This document shows, one piece after another, positions 19,582 through 30,769 of a stretch of 64,000 nucleotides of DNA. Numbering within the stretch: the stretch's first letter is position 1; each line of letters starts with the position of its first letter. The notes under the pieces are model-generated. The model searched no databases and had not been told where the DNA came from. It was given only the letters and a program-made list of their open reading frames with translations. Source of the stretch: Thermoleophilales bacterium (lineage in GTDB: Bacteria; Actinomycetota; Thermoleophilia; Solirubrobacterales; 70-9). The position numbers and the translations under genes were made by a program. The stretch spans positions 1-64,000 of the forward strand of contig JACJWY010000005.1 of assembly GCA_020636955.1 (NCBI GenBank), given 5' to 3'.

Positions 19582-20562
19582 TTGCAGGCATTGGTACTGG
19601 TTGGTGGCAAAGGCACCAGGCTGCGGCCGCTGACGTATGAAACACCGAAGCCGGCGCTGACCCTGGTCGACCGCCCGTTTCTGAACTACATGACCGAGTG
19701 GCTGGGCAGTCACGGAGTCGACGAAGTGATTCTCGCCTGCGGCTTTTTGCCGGACGAAATGAAAAAGGTGCTCGGGGACGGCGAACCCGGCGGACCGCGA
19801 CTCCGGTACCTGGTCGAGGAAGAAACCCTCGGAACGGCGGGGGCGATCAGATTCGCGCTCGATCATCTTGACGAGCGGTTCTTTGCCCTGAATGGGGATG
19901 TGCTGGCCGATCTCGATTTGAGTGCCCTGTGGAAGCAACATGAAGAAACCGGTGCCCGGGCGACACTAGGACTGTACGAAGTCGATGATTCGAGTAGCTA
20001 CGGCGTGGTCGACATCGACGAGGCCGGGCAGGTGCTCAAATTCAGTGAAAAAGATCCATCCAGGACCGGCAGCGGGCTGATCAACGCCGGAACCTACGTG
20101 CTGGAAAAAGAGGCAATCGCCGAAGTCCCTCCGGGACGCGAGGTGTCGATCGAGACCGAGTTTTACCCTTCGATAACCGGCAAGGGGCTTTACGCGAGGC
20201 CGCTCGGCGGCTACTGGATGGACTTCGGCACCCGGGAACGCTATTTCGATGCCTGCTGGGACATTCTCGAGGGCCGCATCCACACCGAGGTCGAGAAACA
20301 CAGCGACGGCGTTTATATCGCCGGCGACGCGGAAGTCGACCCGACCGCAACTATCGGGCCGAGGGCGGTTCTAGGGGTGGGCTCCAGGGTTGGTCCCGGT
20401 GCCCGGATCACCGGCTCTGTCCTGCTCGAAGGGAGCGAGGTCGGCGCCGGAGCGGTAATCGAGAATTCAATCCTGGGCCCTGGCGTAAAAGTTGCGGCAG
20501 GGGATACGGTAGGAGATGAAGTCCTTGGCAAGAATCAGATCGGTGAGGTCGTTAATGCTTGA
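19582..20562 (+). CDS. Sugar-phosphate nucleotidyltransferase with left-handed beta-helix
   Basis: Probable mannose-1-phosphate guanylyltransferase or glucose-1-phosphate nucleotidyltransferase, 326 residues. The catalytic domain opens with ALVLVGGKGTRLRPLTYETP (GGxGTRLRPLT) and has NGDVLADLDLS as the metal site. Hexapeptide repeats (ATIGPRAVLG, SRVGPGARITG, SEVGAGAVIENS) form a C-terminal beta-helix. The start must be the TTG at 19582: the nearby ATG at 19562 is in another frame. It belongs to a tight block with the isomerase and a second nucleotidyltransferase. Confidence 0.88.
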   Translation: MQALVLVGGKGTRLRPLTYETPKPALTLVDRPFLNYMTEWLGSHGVDEVILACGFLPDEMKKVLGDGEPGGPRLRYLVEEETLGTAGAIRFALDHLDERFFALNGDVLADLDLSALWKQHEETGARATLGLYEVDDSSSYGVVDIDEAGQVLKFSEKDPSRTGSGLINAGTYVLEKEAIAEVPPGREVSIETEFYPSITGKGLYARPLGGYWMDFGTRERYFDACWDILEGRIHTEVEKHSDGVYIAGDAEVDPTATIGPRAVLGVGSRVGPGARITGSVLLEGSEVGAGAVIENSILGPGVKVAAGDTVGDEVLGKNQIGEVVNA

Positions 20563-21529
20563 GGACGTACTCGACATCCCGAACCACATCAGGGACGCGC
20601 TATGGCGGGTAGATTCGGCCCAGCTCAAAGCCAGGCCGTCAGCCGGATTCGTGGTTTGCGGGATGGGCGGTTCGGCGATCGGCGCCGAGCTCGCCAGGGG
20701 AGTGCTTGACAACCGCCTGACCGGCCCGATGATCGTTTCCCGGACCTACGGTCTTCCCAAATGGGTCACCGCCGAATGGGCGGTACTGGCCTCAAGCTAT
20801 TCGGGAGATACCGAGGAAACGATCTCGTCCTTCAAGGACGCCGGCGAGGCCGGCACGCACCGCTGGGTCGCCGGTACCGGCGGAGAACTCGGCGCCAGAG
20901 CGAGGGATGCCGGAATCGGTGTGGTCGGGCTACCCGGTTTCTTTCAGCCACGAATGACGGTCGGCTACATGACCGTGGTCGCGGCCTTCGTTGCTCATCT
21001 GGCCGGGGTGGCGCCGGATGTGCGACGTGAGCTCGAGCAGGCAGCGGACTTCCTCGACTCCTGCAAGGCCGATATGGAGCCCCTCGCGAGGGCACTCGCC
21101 TCGCAAATAGGGGACACTCCTGTTGTCGTGCATGGAGCAAGCCTCACAACGGCCCCGGCCAGGCGCTGGGCCAATCAGTTCAACGAGAACGCCAAACAGC
21201 TTGCCTTCGCGGCCGAGATCCCCGAGGCGAACCACAACCTCATGGAAGCCTGGTCAAAGGGCTCAGGCGGGCTCGGAGCGATCTTCCTCACCGATTCGGG
21301 GCAGTCGGCCCGTGAGCGCCGTCGCATGAAACTGACTGCCGAATCGATCGAGAAAACGGGGGCGCAGGTTTTCGAGGTGGAAACTTCAGGCGAGACCCGG
21401 TCCGAGCGGCTTTTCTGGTCGGTCATGTTCGGCGATCTGGTTTCGGTCGAGGTTGCCGAATTGCGCGGGATCGACCCCATGCCGGTCGATGAAATCCAGA
21501 ACTTCAAACGACGGCTGGGCAAGACATAA
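20555..21529 (+). CDS. Bifunctional phosphoglucose/phosphomannose isomerase (SIS domain)
   Basis: Interconverts fructose 6-phosphate with glucose 6-phosphate and mannose 6-phosphate. About 324 residues from the ATG at 20555, which overlaps the preceding stop by 8 nt; an in-frame ATG at 20516 would overlap by 47 nt and lacks homology. SIS motifs: VVCGMGGSAIGAELARG and LASSYSGDTEETISSF. The catalytic region EIPEANHNLMEAW holds Glu and His. Flanked by two nucleotidyltransferases, it plausibly supplies mannose 6-phosphate toward GDP-mannose; a phosphomannomutase is not in the window. Confidence 0.88.
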   Translation: MLEDVLDIPNHIRDALWRVDSAQLKARPSAGFVVCGMGGSAIGAELARGVLDNRLTGPMIVSRTYGLPKWVTAEWAVLASSYSGDTEETISSFKDAGEAGTHRWVAGTGGELGARARDAGIGVVGLPGFFQPRMTVGYMTVVAAFVAHLAGVAPDVRRELEQAADFLDSCKADMEPLARALASQIGDTPVVVHGASLTTAPARRWANQFNENAKQLAFAAEIPEANHNLMEAWSKGSGGLGAIFLTDSGQSARERRRMKLTAESIEKTGAQVFEVETSGETRSERLFWSVMFGDLVSVEVAELRGIDPMPVDEIQNFKRRLGKT

Positions 21530-22545
21530 TGAGAGCAATGGTGCTGGCCGCCGGACTGGGCACGAGGCTCAGGCCAGTCACCCGATCCGTGCCCAAGCCA
21601 ATGGTCCCGGTGCTTAACCGCCCGGTGATGGAACACATCCTGCGCTTGCTGGTCAGCCACGACTTTGCCGAGGTGATCGCCAACCTCCACTGGTATCCGG
21701 ACGCGATCAGGGGCCACTTCGAGGACGGTTCCGGGTTCGGGGTCGAACTGGAGTACAGCTACGAGGAGGAACTGCTGGGCACGGCCGGCGGGGTCCGGCA
21801 CGCGTCCCATTTTTTCGGCGATGACTTTCTGGTCATTTCCGGTGACGCGCTGACCGACATGGATCTCGCCTCGATGCGGGAGTTCCACCGCTCACACGAC
21901 GGGATCGCCACCCTTGCCACCCGGCGTGTGGCCAACACCTCGGAATTTGGCGTCGTGATCACCGACGACTCCGGCCGCATCCAGGGCTTTCAGGAAAAAC
22001 CCGATCCGGCCGAGGCCCTTTCGGACCTTGCCAATTGCGGGATCTACATGTTCGACCGTGAGATCTTCGAATATTTCCCCGCACCGGGAACCAGCAAGCT
22101 GGCTGCTCCCGGCCATCCGGACGGCTTCGCTGACTGGGCGTACGACGTGTTTCCGGCCCTGCTCGAAGCGGGCATCGACTTCCATGCCTACGAGACCGAC
22201 GCCTACTGGAATGACATCGGGACGATCGCCGAACTGGTCCAGAGTAATTTCGACGGGCTCGAAGGGTCAGTCGACCTGGGTCTCCCCGATAACGAGGTTC
22301 GGCCCGGCGTCTGGGTTGCCGGAGATGCCGAGGGCATTGAAGGTGCCGAAATCGACGGTCTGGTGCTGATCGGTGAGGGAGCCCGGATCGGAGCGGGAGC
22401 CCAGCTGGTTGGCCCCATAGTCCTGGGAAATGGCTGTTCGATCGGGGCCGGGGCCGGGGTCAGGGAGGCCGTCCTGCTCGACCGCTCCTCGCTGGAAAAG
22501 GGCGCGTTCCTGGCCGGGGGACTTCTCGGCCCCACCCGGGACTGA
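21529..22545 (+). CDS. Sugar-phosphate nucleotidyltransferase (NDP-sugar pyrophosphorylase)
   Basis: Second paralogue of the upstream enzyme, 338 residues, overlapping the isomerase stop by 1 nt. The N-terminus MRAMVLAAGLGTRLRPVTRS carries the canonical nucleotide-binding loop (AAGLGTRLRPxT) with VPKPMVPVLNRP; ISGDALTDMDLAS is the metal-binding segment and YWNDIGT the sugar-binding region. A C-terminal beta-helix has IEGAEIDGLVLIGEGARIG-type hexapeptides. The closest functional guess is mannose-1-phosphate guanylyltransferase, with glucose-1-phosphate thymidylyl- or uridylyltransferase possible. Two such genes side by side suggest two products or a catalytic/regulatory pair. Confidence 0.88.
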   Translation: MRAMVLAAGLGTRLRPVTRSVPKPMVPVLNRPVMEHILRLLVSHDFAEVIANLHWYPDAIRGHFEDGSGFGVELEYSYEEELLGTAGGVRHASHFFGDDFLVISGDALTDMDLASMREFHRSHDGIATLATRRVANTSEFGVVITDDSGRIQGFQEKPDPAEALSDLANCGIYMFDREIFEYFPAPGTSKLAAPGHPDGFADWAYDVFPALLEAGIDFHAYETDAYWNDIGTIAELVQSNFDGLEGSVDLGLPDNEVRPGVWVAGDAEGIEGAEIDGLVLIGEGARIGAGAQLVGPIVLGNGCSIGAGAGVREAVLLDRSSLEKGAFLAGGLLGPTRD

Positions 22546-22646
22546 CCCGGCCGGGACTGATCGGACCGGTCGGCGGATACCGCGGCCGTGTCGTTTTGTT
22601 GCAGTTGTCGAGTGTCCCGTGAGTGTTTCCACGGCAGTCTGGGAGC

Positions 22647-23288
22647 ATGGATTTCTCCCGTGTCGCAGGCTTCCTGGTTCCCTCGCTCTGCCCCCTTTGC
22701 CGACAGGTGGCCGACCCGGTCAGCCCGATCTGCGGTGATTGCATGCGGGAGCTCAACCGCTCCGTCGTCCTTCGGGAGGATCCTCCCGAAGGTGTGGACC
22801 AGATGGTCTCCTGTGCTGATCACGACGGCATCGCCAGGGAACTGGTGGCGGCCTTCAAGTTCCGCCACCTGACCGGCCTGGCCCCCCTGATTTCCGGCTA
22901 CATGGTTGACGCTGCCGGGCCCCTCGCCGAGAACCGGCTGATCGTCCCGGTTCCGCCGGCAAGGTTCAGGACCTGGCTGCGCGGCTTCGACCCGGTCGGT
23001 CGGCTGGCCCGGGAAATGTCTGAGATCAGCGAGGCGGAGCTGCCTCACGCAATGCCGGTTTACCGAAAGGGCTCGGGACGTCAGAGGGGAAGAAACCGCG
23101 CCGGCAGACTCGGTGATCCGCCCGACATCCGCCCTCGCGAGGATGCGGGCAAGGTCATCGGCGGCCGGGATTTGCTCCTGGTCGATGACGTGATGACCAC
23201 CGGGGCAACTTTGACGGCTGGCTCCGGAGCCCTGCGACTGGCCGGTGCCAGGTCGGTTTCGGCGATCACATTCACCAGAAGGCTTTGA
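22647..23288 (+). CDS. ComF family phosphoribosyltransferase-like protein
   Basis: Protein of about 213 residues from the ATG at 22647, preceded by GGGAG; an in-frame GTG at 22623 is less likely. An N-terminal four-cysteine zinc ribbon (CPLCRQVADPVSPICGDC) is followed by a type I phosphoribosyltransferase fold with the PRPP loop LLLVDDVMTTGATLTAGSGAL near the C-terminus. ComF is linked to DNA uptake in competent bacteria but is widespread in non-competent ones, and its reaction is not established. Its position upstream of hpf and secA matches the Bacillus comFC-hpf-secA order. Confidence 0.9.
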   Translation: MDFSRVAGFLVPSLCPLCRQVADPVSPICGDCMRELNRSVVLREDPPEGVDQMVSCADHDGIARELVAAFKFRHLTGLAPLISGYMVDAAGPLAENRLIVPVPPARFRTWLRGFDPVGRLAREMSEISEAELPHAMPVYRKGSGRQRGRNRAGRLGDPPDIRPREDAGKVIGGRDLLLVDDVMTTGATLTAGSGALRLAGARSVSAITFTRRL

Positions 23289-23327
23289 GGCGCGGTCGCA
23301 CTTTGCGAATTCCGTAGTTCTCCCCAC

Positions 23328-23356
23328 TTGTCAATTTCGTGTTACCCGGCTACCAT
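23328..23356 (+). promoter_or_regulatory. Sigma70-type promoter of hpf
   Basis: TTGTCA (23328-23333), a 17-bp spacer, and TACCAT (23351-23356). This is the best -35/-10 pair in the window. It predicts a leader of about 30 nt that includes the AGGAGG Shine-Dalgarno at 23381-23386. Confidence 0.65.
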
Positions 23357-23390
23357 CGGCCAAAGGAACACAACCCCGCCAGGAGGTCCC

Positions 23391-23759
23391 ATGCGAATCG
23401 AGATTCGTGGTCGCAACGTCGAAGTCAACGACGAAATGCGCGAGCAGGTGGCCCAGCGGTTCAAGCGGCTTGGTGAACAGGTTTCGCCGCTTGCCCGCAT
23501 CGAAGTTGTCGTCTCCGAGGAGCAGAACCCGGCCATTTCCGACAAGTTCGTGGCCGAGGCGACGCTTCATCTGAAGGGGGTGACCCTCCACGCCCACGAG
23601 GCCAGCCCCGAGATGACTCACACCATCCACGAACTCGCAGAGGACATGCGCCGCCAGGTCAAGCGGCACCGGGAAAAGAGAAGGAAGCGCAGGGAGACGC
23701 GAAAGCTTGTAAACCGCCTCCAGGGACGAGAGACCGGAGGCGCACAACCCGGCCTGTAA
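23391..23759 (+). CDS. hpf: Ribosome hibernation-promoting factor, short form
   Basis: Binds the 30S decoding region and blocks translation in stress or stationary phase. The 122-residue protein is a single HPF/RaiA domain (MRIEIRGRNVEVNDEMREQV, VVVSEEQNPAISDKFVAEAT, MTHTIHELAEDMRRQVKRH) with a basic tail, and lacks the extra C-terminal dimerisation domain of long HPF. The start at 23391 is set by AGGAGG with 4-nt spacing; an upstream in-frame TTG at 23328 lies in the promoter and is rejected. A strong hairpin follows the gene. Confidence 0.92.
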   Translation: MRIEIRGRNVEVNDEMREQVAQRFKRLGEQVSPLARIEVVVSEEQNPAISDKFVAEATLHLKGVTLHAHEASPEMTHTIHELAEDMRRQVKRHREKRRKRRETRKLVNRLQGRETGGAQPGL

Positions 23760-23782
23760 CCGGGGGAAAGAGGAGAGAGGTG

Positions 23783-23810
23783 CGGAGGGGCCGGCAATCC
23801 GGCCCCTCCG
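23783..23810 (+). terminator. Terminator-like hairpin between hpf and secA
   Basis: Perfect 12-bp stem CGGAGGGGCCGG / CCGGCCCCTCCG with a CAAT loop, followed by TCTTG. The T-tract is weak, but stem strength and position after hpf support termination. Confidence 0.7.
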
Positions 23811-23846
23811 TCTTGCAGGCTTTAGTCGGCGGTGAAGCCGAGCGGC

Positions 23847-23852
23847 TAACCT
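23847..23852 (+). promoter_or_regulatory. -10 box for secA (leaderless type)
   Basis: TAACCT, 6 nt, then the secA ATG at 23859. The same TAACCT-6-ATG arrangement occurs at 5886. Confidence 0.5.
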
Positions 23853-23858
23853 TGTCGC

Positions 23859-26717
<2,859 letters not shown>

Positions 26718-26780
26718 ACATTCGGCATTCAGATCGTTTCGCTCGGTAGAAGCAAATGACGGTCTCACTGTACGACCTGG

Positions 26781-27167
26781 ATGGTGAGTCCTGTTACCCC
26801 TGAAGAAAAGACAGTCCGGGAATTCGTTTCGACCTTCAACAGGTCGGAACTGGATGCTTTTGTGAAGTTGCTCGACCCGGAAGTCGAAATCCACGGGATG
26901 CGGGGTACGCGAAAAGGCCATGACGAGGCCCGGGATTGGGCGACAAAAAAACCGGGAGGAGTCCAGCAGACAGTCCTGATCGAAAGTTGTCAGTTGACCG
27001 GCGACCGGGCCCTGCTCGAAGTGAAACGGGAATGGCGTTGGGAAGAAGACAACGAGCTCGCCTACACCGACGAGCTGGGATGGCTCTTCGTACTCCGCAA
27101 CGCCAAAGTCCTGAGGTGGGAGCCCTTCGAGGACAAGGAAATAGCGCGAACCGCCTTCTCCGCATGA
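26781..27167 (+). CDS. SnoaL-like/NTF2-fold protein
   Basis: Small soluble protein of 128 residues. The N-terminus EEKTVREFVSTFNRSELDAF followed by VKLLDPEVEIHGM is typical of SnoaL-like polyketide-cyclase/NTF2 folds, and the remainder alternates as beta strands (ALLEVKREWRW, GWLFVLRNAKVLRWEPFED). No catalytic residues can be assigned. Start is ATG at 26781, or GTG at 26784, which lies 7 nt after TACGAC. It stands alone between secA and a convergent CDF transporter. Confidence 0.65.
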   Translation: MVSPVTPEEKTVREFVSTFNRSELDAFVKLLDPEVEIHGMRGTRKGHDEARDWATKKPGGVQQTVLIESCQLTGDRALLEVKREWRWEEDNELAYTDELGWLFVLRNAKVLRWEPFEDKEIARTAFSA

Positions 27168-27180
27168 CTTTGTGTTTACG

Positions 27181-27282
27181 CCGCGGGGGCCGACAGGGGT
27201 CACCGGGAAGCGGCGAACACTTCGCGCGGCATTCAGCCGCGCTCTGCCTGAGTATCCCGGAGACCCCTGCCGGCCCCCGCGG
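27181..27282. repeat. Large inverted repeat with nested hairpin
   Basis: Arms 27181-27207 and 27256-27282 match at 25 of 27 positions (core CCGCGGGGGCC ... GGCCCCCGCGG). A second stem GCGCGGC/GCCGCGC (27224-27242) sits in the loop. It follows the SnoaL-like gene and could act as a strong terminator or a cruciform. It is unrelated in sequence to the composite repeat next to it. Confidence 0.75.
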
Positions 27283-27307
27283 CTACGTCAACTGATCTTT
27301 TGACCGA

Positions 27308-27352
27308 GGTGCCGCAGATTCGCTACCTCTCAGGCGTCAGACCTGCGGCACC
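27308..27352. repeat. Isolated module B hairpin (partial repeat copy)
   Basis: GGTGCCGCAG (27308-27317) pairs with CTGCGGCACC (27343-27352); these are the outer 10 bp of the module B stem in the composite repeat. A degraded module C (ATCCGGG) follows at about 27362. The rest of the 27168-27500 gap, 27370-27500, shows nothing I can name. Confidence 0.65.
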
Positions 27353-27500
27353 ATCGTCTTCATCCGGGTTCGAGTAGCGGTGGGGTCGGGCGGCCCTCCC
27401 GAAGTGGCTTCCGATTACTGCTCTGGTCAGCGAGCTGCTGGGGACAAGCGCAACGGGTGGGCCACCTTCGGGATGGCCACCCGGCACCGCGGCGCAACCC

Positions 27501-28448
27501 CTACCTATGGGGGTCGGTTGTCCGGTCGAGGCCTGTGTCGGCGAAGGAGATCGGGTCTTCGATCGGTTCCAGGTGCGTGAAGACCGTGGTCTGCTCGAAG
27601 CAGTCGCGAAGGTCTCCCTCGAACCTTTCAAGCAGGTCATGACCCTGCTTGACACTCCAGTCACCCGGAACCAGGACGTGAACCGAAATGAACGTTCTGC
27701 GGCCGGCCTTGCGCGTCCTCAGGGCGTGAAAGTGGATGTCATCGCTTTCGTATCCGTCCAGCACCCTGCCGACCACGGCCATCTCCTTCTCCGGCAGGGC
27801 CTTGTCCATCAGGCCCGACATCGAATCCGAGACCAGGCCGACACCGGTTCGCACGATGTTCGCGGCAACGACCAGGGCGATGATCGAGTCGAGCGTGTTC
27901 CAGCCGGTAGCCCAGACCAGGCCGACGCCGATGATCACTCCCGCAGAAGTGAACACGTCGGCCATCAGGTGCCTGCCGTCCGCGACCAGAACCAGTGAGG
28001 TTTCCTCCTCGCCGGTACGGATCAGGAGCCTGGCGGCAAGCAGGTTGAGAACGGAGGCCGCGGCCGTGATCGCGAGACCTAGACCGACCTCGGTCAATTC
28101 GGCCGGGTTCACAAGCCTTTCGATTGCCGCATAGGCAATCGTCACCGCCGCCAGCAGAATCAGGGCGCCTTCGAAACCGGCCGACAGATAATCGGCCTTT
28201 TCGTGACCGTAGGTGTGGTCTTCGTCCGCCGGCCGGGTTGACCAGAGGATCACGATCAGGGCGACCAGAGCGGCGACCAGGTTGACCACCGATTCGGCCG
28301 CATCCGAGAGCAGTCCGACCGACCCGGTCAGAAGCCAGGCGATGAACTTCATACTGATGGTCAGGATCGCGACGACGATCGAAACCGAAATGACCCGGAT
28401 CAGGCGCTTTCGCCTGACTTCGCTTTCTCCTTCACGCATCGCGGTCAC
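27501..28448 (-). CDS. Cation diffusion facilitator (CDF) family transporter
   Basis: Inner-membrane divalent-metal/proton antiporter, 315 residues with six predicted membrane helices. Helix II carries GSVGLLSDAAESVVNLVAAL, where the usual metal-site D/H set appears as D, E and N; helix V has ADGRHLMADVFTSAGV with the canonical HxxxD. The histidine-poor cytosolic C-terminal domain (DDIHFHALRTRKAG, then FISVHVLVPGDWSV) is the usual dimerisation domain. Metal specificity cannot be read. Start is GTG at 28448, with ATG at 28439 as alternative. It converges with the SnoaL-like gene. Confidence 0.9.
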   Translation of the reverse strand: MTAMREGESEVRRKRLIRVISVSIVVAILTISMKFIAWLLTGSVGLLSDAAESVVNLVAALVALIVILWSTRPADEDHTYGHEKADYLSAGFEGALILLAAVTIAYAAIERLVNPAELTEVGLGLAITAAASVLNLLAARLLIRTGEEETSLVLVADGRHLMADVFTSAGVIIGVGLVWATGWNTLDSIIALVVAANIVRTGVGLVSDSMSGLMDKALPEKEMAVVGRVLDGYESDDIHFHALRTRKAGRRTFISVHVLVPGDWSVKQGHDLLERFEGDLRDCFEQTTVFTHLEPIEDPISFADTGLDRTTDPHR

Positions 28449-28466
28449 AACGGGTTCCGTTTGCCC

Positions 28467-29582
28467 TCAGGATCCGCCGACGACGAGGCGGATCGGCCTG
28501 GCCCGGTCCCAGAGCCATCCGGGAAGGGCGGGAAGCCTTGAAATGCGGTTGCCCCTTCCGCGTCGCACGACTTTGAACCGGGAACAACCGTTCGCCCTCA
28601 TCCGGTGCCTGGTCTGGCCAAGAGTCAGACCCCGGACCGCGGGTATCCGGCAAAGCCCGTGGACCGGCGGGGCGGTGCCGCCGGAGCCAGCGGGATCGAT
28701 GCCGGCCAATGCTTTGACTCCTGTCCTGATCCAGTTTCCGACCGGGCTGCCACCCACCAGCACATCCACATTCGGAATCAGCCCGGCACAGTCGTCGGCG
28801 CTGCCGAAACTAGTGACCCCGACCTGCCGGTAACCGGCCGTGGTGGCGACCACGGCAGGGCCGCCACTGTCGCCATAACAGTTCGCCTGCTTTCCCTTTG
28901 AATCACCGAGGCAGATCTGGAGTGAACTCGCGAAATACGCCGCCCCCACCTGGCTCCGACAGATCGAGCCGGGCTGGATGTTGGTTTTGCCTACCCGCAA
29001 TGCCTTGGGGTAGAAATCGCGACCGGTGATGGTCGTGCCCCAGCCGGTCTCGATCAGCCGCCGCCCCGGTTCGAGAACGTCCCGCTCGTCCGGTCCGAGA
29101 AGCCGGATCGGCTCCTGGGCGATCGGCGCGGCAAGCCGGAGCAGCGAGACATCCCAGCCCTGGTTCGTTCGGTAGCGGATCGCACCCGCGCTGGTGAGGG
29201 GGAAGTAGATCTGCGAGATCAATACCTCCTGGCCGGTACCCACATGGTTCAGGTTCGTGCGGCCGGCGATCACCGAATAGTCACCAACCCGACCCTTGAG
29301 CATTTCGAGTGCGCAGTGGCTGGCAGTCAGGACCACGTTCGGCGCCACGACCGAACCTCCGCAGAAGGTCCGGTACCAGGGTGACGCGCCCGGGCTCCTC
29401 CGGGTCGACGAAGCGATCGCGACTTGCCAGGGCCAGTCGCTGATTGAAGCGGGCTTTCCCTTGATGATGCTCGCTGAAGCATCGGTCGAGGCGCTGGCCG
29501 GGCCCGCGAGGCCGATCAGGAAAGCGACCGTCAGACCCAGGAACAGCACCGGATTGCGAAAGTGGCCGGCAAATGAACGCAT
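28467..29582 (-). CDS. Secreted trypsin-like serine protease with C-terminal PASTA-like domain
   Basis: Secreted S1A-family protease of about 371 residues. A signal peptide (LFLGLTVAFLIGLAGPASA) is followed by the mature-type sequence IIKGKPASISDWPWQVAI. The triad is visible: His in LTASHCA, Asp in GWDVSLLRL, Ser in CYGDSGGPAV. Residues after about 310 (LCRIPAVRGLTLGQTRHRMR, then ANGC) resemble a PASTA repeat, a cell-wall-binding module. A paralogue with the same layout lies at 36737-37894. The frame extends upstream into prfB, but the signal peptide fixes the start at the ATG at 29582. Confidence 0.88.
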   Translation of the reverse strand: MRSFAGHFRNPVLFLGLTVAFLIGLAGPASASTDASASIIKGKPASISDWPWQVAIASSTRRSPGASPWYRTFCGGSVVAPNVVLTASHCALEMLKGRVGDYSVIAGRTNLNHVGTGQEVLISQIYFPLTSAGAIRYRTNQGWDVSLLRLAAPIAQEPIRLLGPDERDVLEPGRRLIETGWGTTITGRDFYPKALRVGKTNIQPGSICRSQVGAAYFASSLQICLGDSKGKQANCYGDSGGPAVVATTAGYRQVGVTSFGSADDCAGLIPNVDVLVGGSPVGNWIRTGVKALAGIDPAGSGGTAPPVHGLCRIPAVRGLTLGQTRHRMRANGCSRFKVVRRGRGNRISRLPALPGWLWDRARPIRLVVGGS

Positions 29583-29615
29583 CGTTCGAGGAATCTTCGC
29601 AGGGATCGGGACGGG

Positions 29616-29621
29616 TAGGCT
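29616..29621 (+). promoter_or_regulatory. -10 box for prfB (leaderless type)
   Basis: TAGGCT, 6 nt (CCATTT), then the GTG start at 29628. No Shine-Dalgarno is present. Confidence 0.5.
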
Positions 29622-29627
29622 CCATTT

Positions 29628-30734
29628 GTGGCTGAAGCCGTCAACACCGAGTCGATCGGCACCCGACTGGCGGCGATCGACGAACACCTCGCCCTGCTGA
29701 CCGATTACCTCGATCCCGAGGGGTTGAAAGCCGAGGTAGCGAGGCTCGAGGATGTGATGCAGCAGCCCGGTTTCTGGGATGACCAGGACAGGGCCGCCTC
29801 CGTTTCGGCCGATCATGCCCGTGCGCAGCGCAAGCTCGAAGGGTTCCGGGCGCTCCAGTCGGAAGCCGCTGATCTGGCCGAGATGGCCGAGATGGCCGAA
29901 GGTGACGAGGAGCTCGCCGCCGAACTCGAAGAGCAGCTCGGATCGGTCGAGTCGCGGCTGGAAGAGCTCGAGGAGGCGCGTCTGTTCAGCGGCGAATATG
30001 ACCACGGCGACGCGATCGTCTCGGTCCATGCCGGGGCGGGCGGCACCGATTCACAGGACTGGGCTGAGATCCTGCTGCGGATGTACCTGCGCTGGGCCGA
30101 ACGAAGGGAATTCTCGGTCGAAATGCGGGAAGCATCCGAAGGTGAGGAGGCGGGCCTTAAATCTGCGACCTTTCTGCTCAAGGGAGAAAACGCCTACGGG
30201 CTGATCGCCGCCGAAAGGGGCGTCCACCGACTGGTCCGGATATCGCCGTTCGATTCTTCGTCCCGACGGCACACCAGCTTCGCCCAGGTTGATGTCGCGC
30301 CGGTCGTCGACGAGAACGTCGAGATCGAGATCGACGACTCGGACATAAGGATCGACACATATCGCGCTTCCGGTGCCGGTGGCCAGCATGTGAACAAGAC
30401 AGACTCGGCGGTCCGGATCACCCACGAACCGACCGGGGTCGTGGTCCAGTGTCAGAACGAACGCTCCCAGACCCAGAACAAAGCGGTCGCGATGCAGATG
30501 CTGAAATCGAAGCTGATCGAGCTCGAGGAGCGCAAACGGGCCGAGGTCGTAAACCAGGAACGGGGCGAGGTGAAAGATGTCGCCTGGGGTTCACAGATCC
30601 GTTCCTATGTTCTTCAGCCCTACACGATGGTCAAGGACCACCGGACCGACTTCGAGGTCGGTGATGCCCAGCGGGTTCTCGACGGCGACATCGACGGCTT
30701 CATCAGGGAGTACCTGAACCGCACCGCTGGCTAG
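29628..30734 (+). CDS. prfB: Peptide chain release factor 2
   Basis: Class I release factor reading UAA/UGA, 368 residues, GTG start. The tripeptide anticodon is SPF in VRISPFDSSSRRHTSF, and the catalytic GGQ is encoded at 30378-30386 in ASGAGGQHVNKTDSAVRITH. The programmed +1 frameshift common in prfB is absent: the corresponding region (TDYLDPEGLKAEVARL) reads through without an in-frame UGA, so autoregulation by frameshifting is not expected. It is divergent from the serine protease and has its own -10 box. Confidence 0.97.
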   Translation: MAEAVNTESIGTRLAAIDEHLALLTDYLDPEGLKAEVARLEDVMQQPGFWDDQDRAASVSADHARAQRKLEGFRALQSEAADLAEMAEMAEGDEELAAELEEQLGSVESRLEELEEARLFSGEYDHGDAIVSVHAGAGGTDSQDWAEILLRMYLRWAERREFSVEMREASEGEEAGLKSATFLLKGENAYGLIAAERGVHRLVRISPFDSSSRRHTSFAQVDVAPVVDENVEIEIDDSDIRIDTYRASGAGGQHVNKTDSAVRITHEPTGVVVQCQNERSQTQNKAVAMQMLKSKLIELEERKRAEVVNQERGEVKDVAWGSQIRSYVLQPYTMVKDHRTDFEVGDAQRVLDGDIDGFIREYLNRTAG

Positions 30735-30769
30735 GAGCGGACGGCTGGTGGTTTCCGGCATCCACCCGC

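Noticed and set aside
29583..30029. Upstream extension of serine protease 1 into prfB
   Set aside because: A normal signal peptide begins at the ATG at 29582, and the extension is antisense to prfB.
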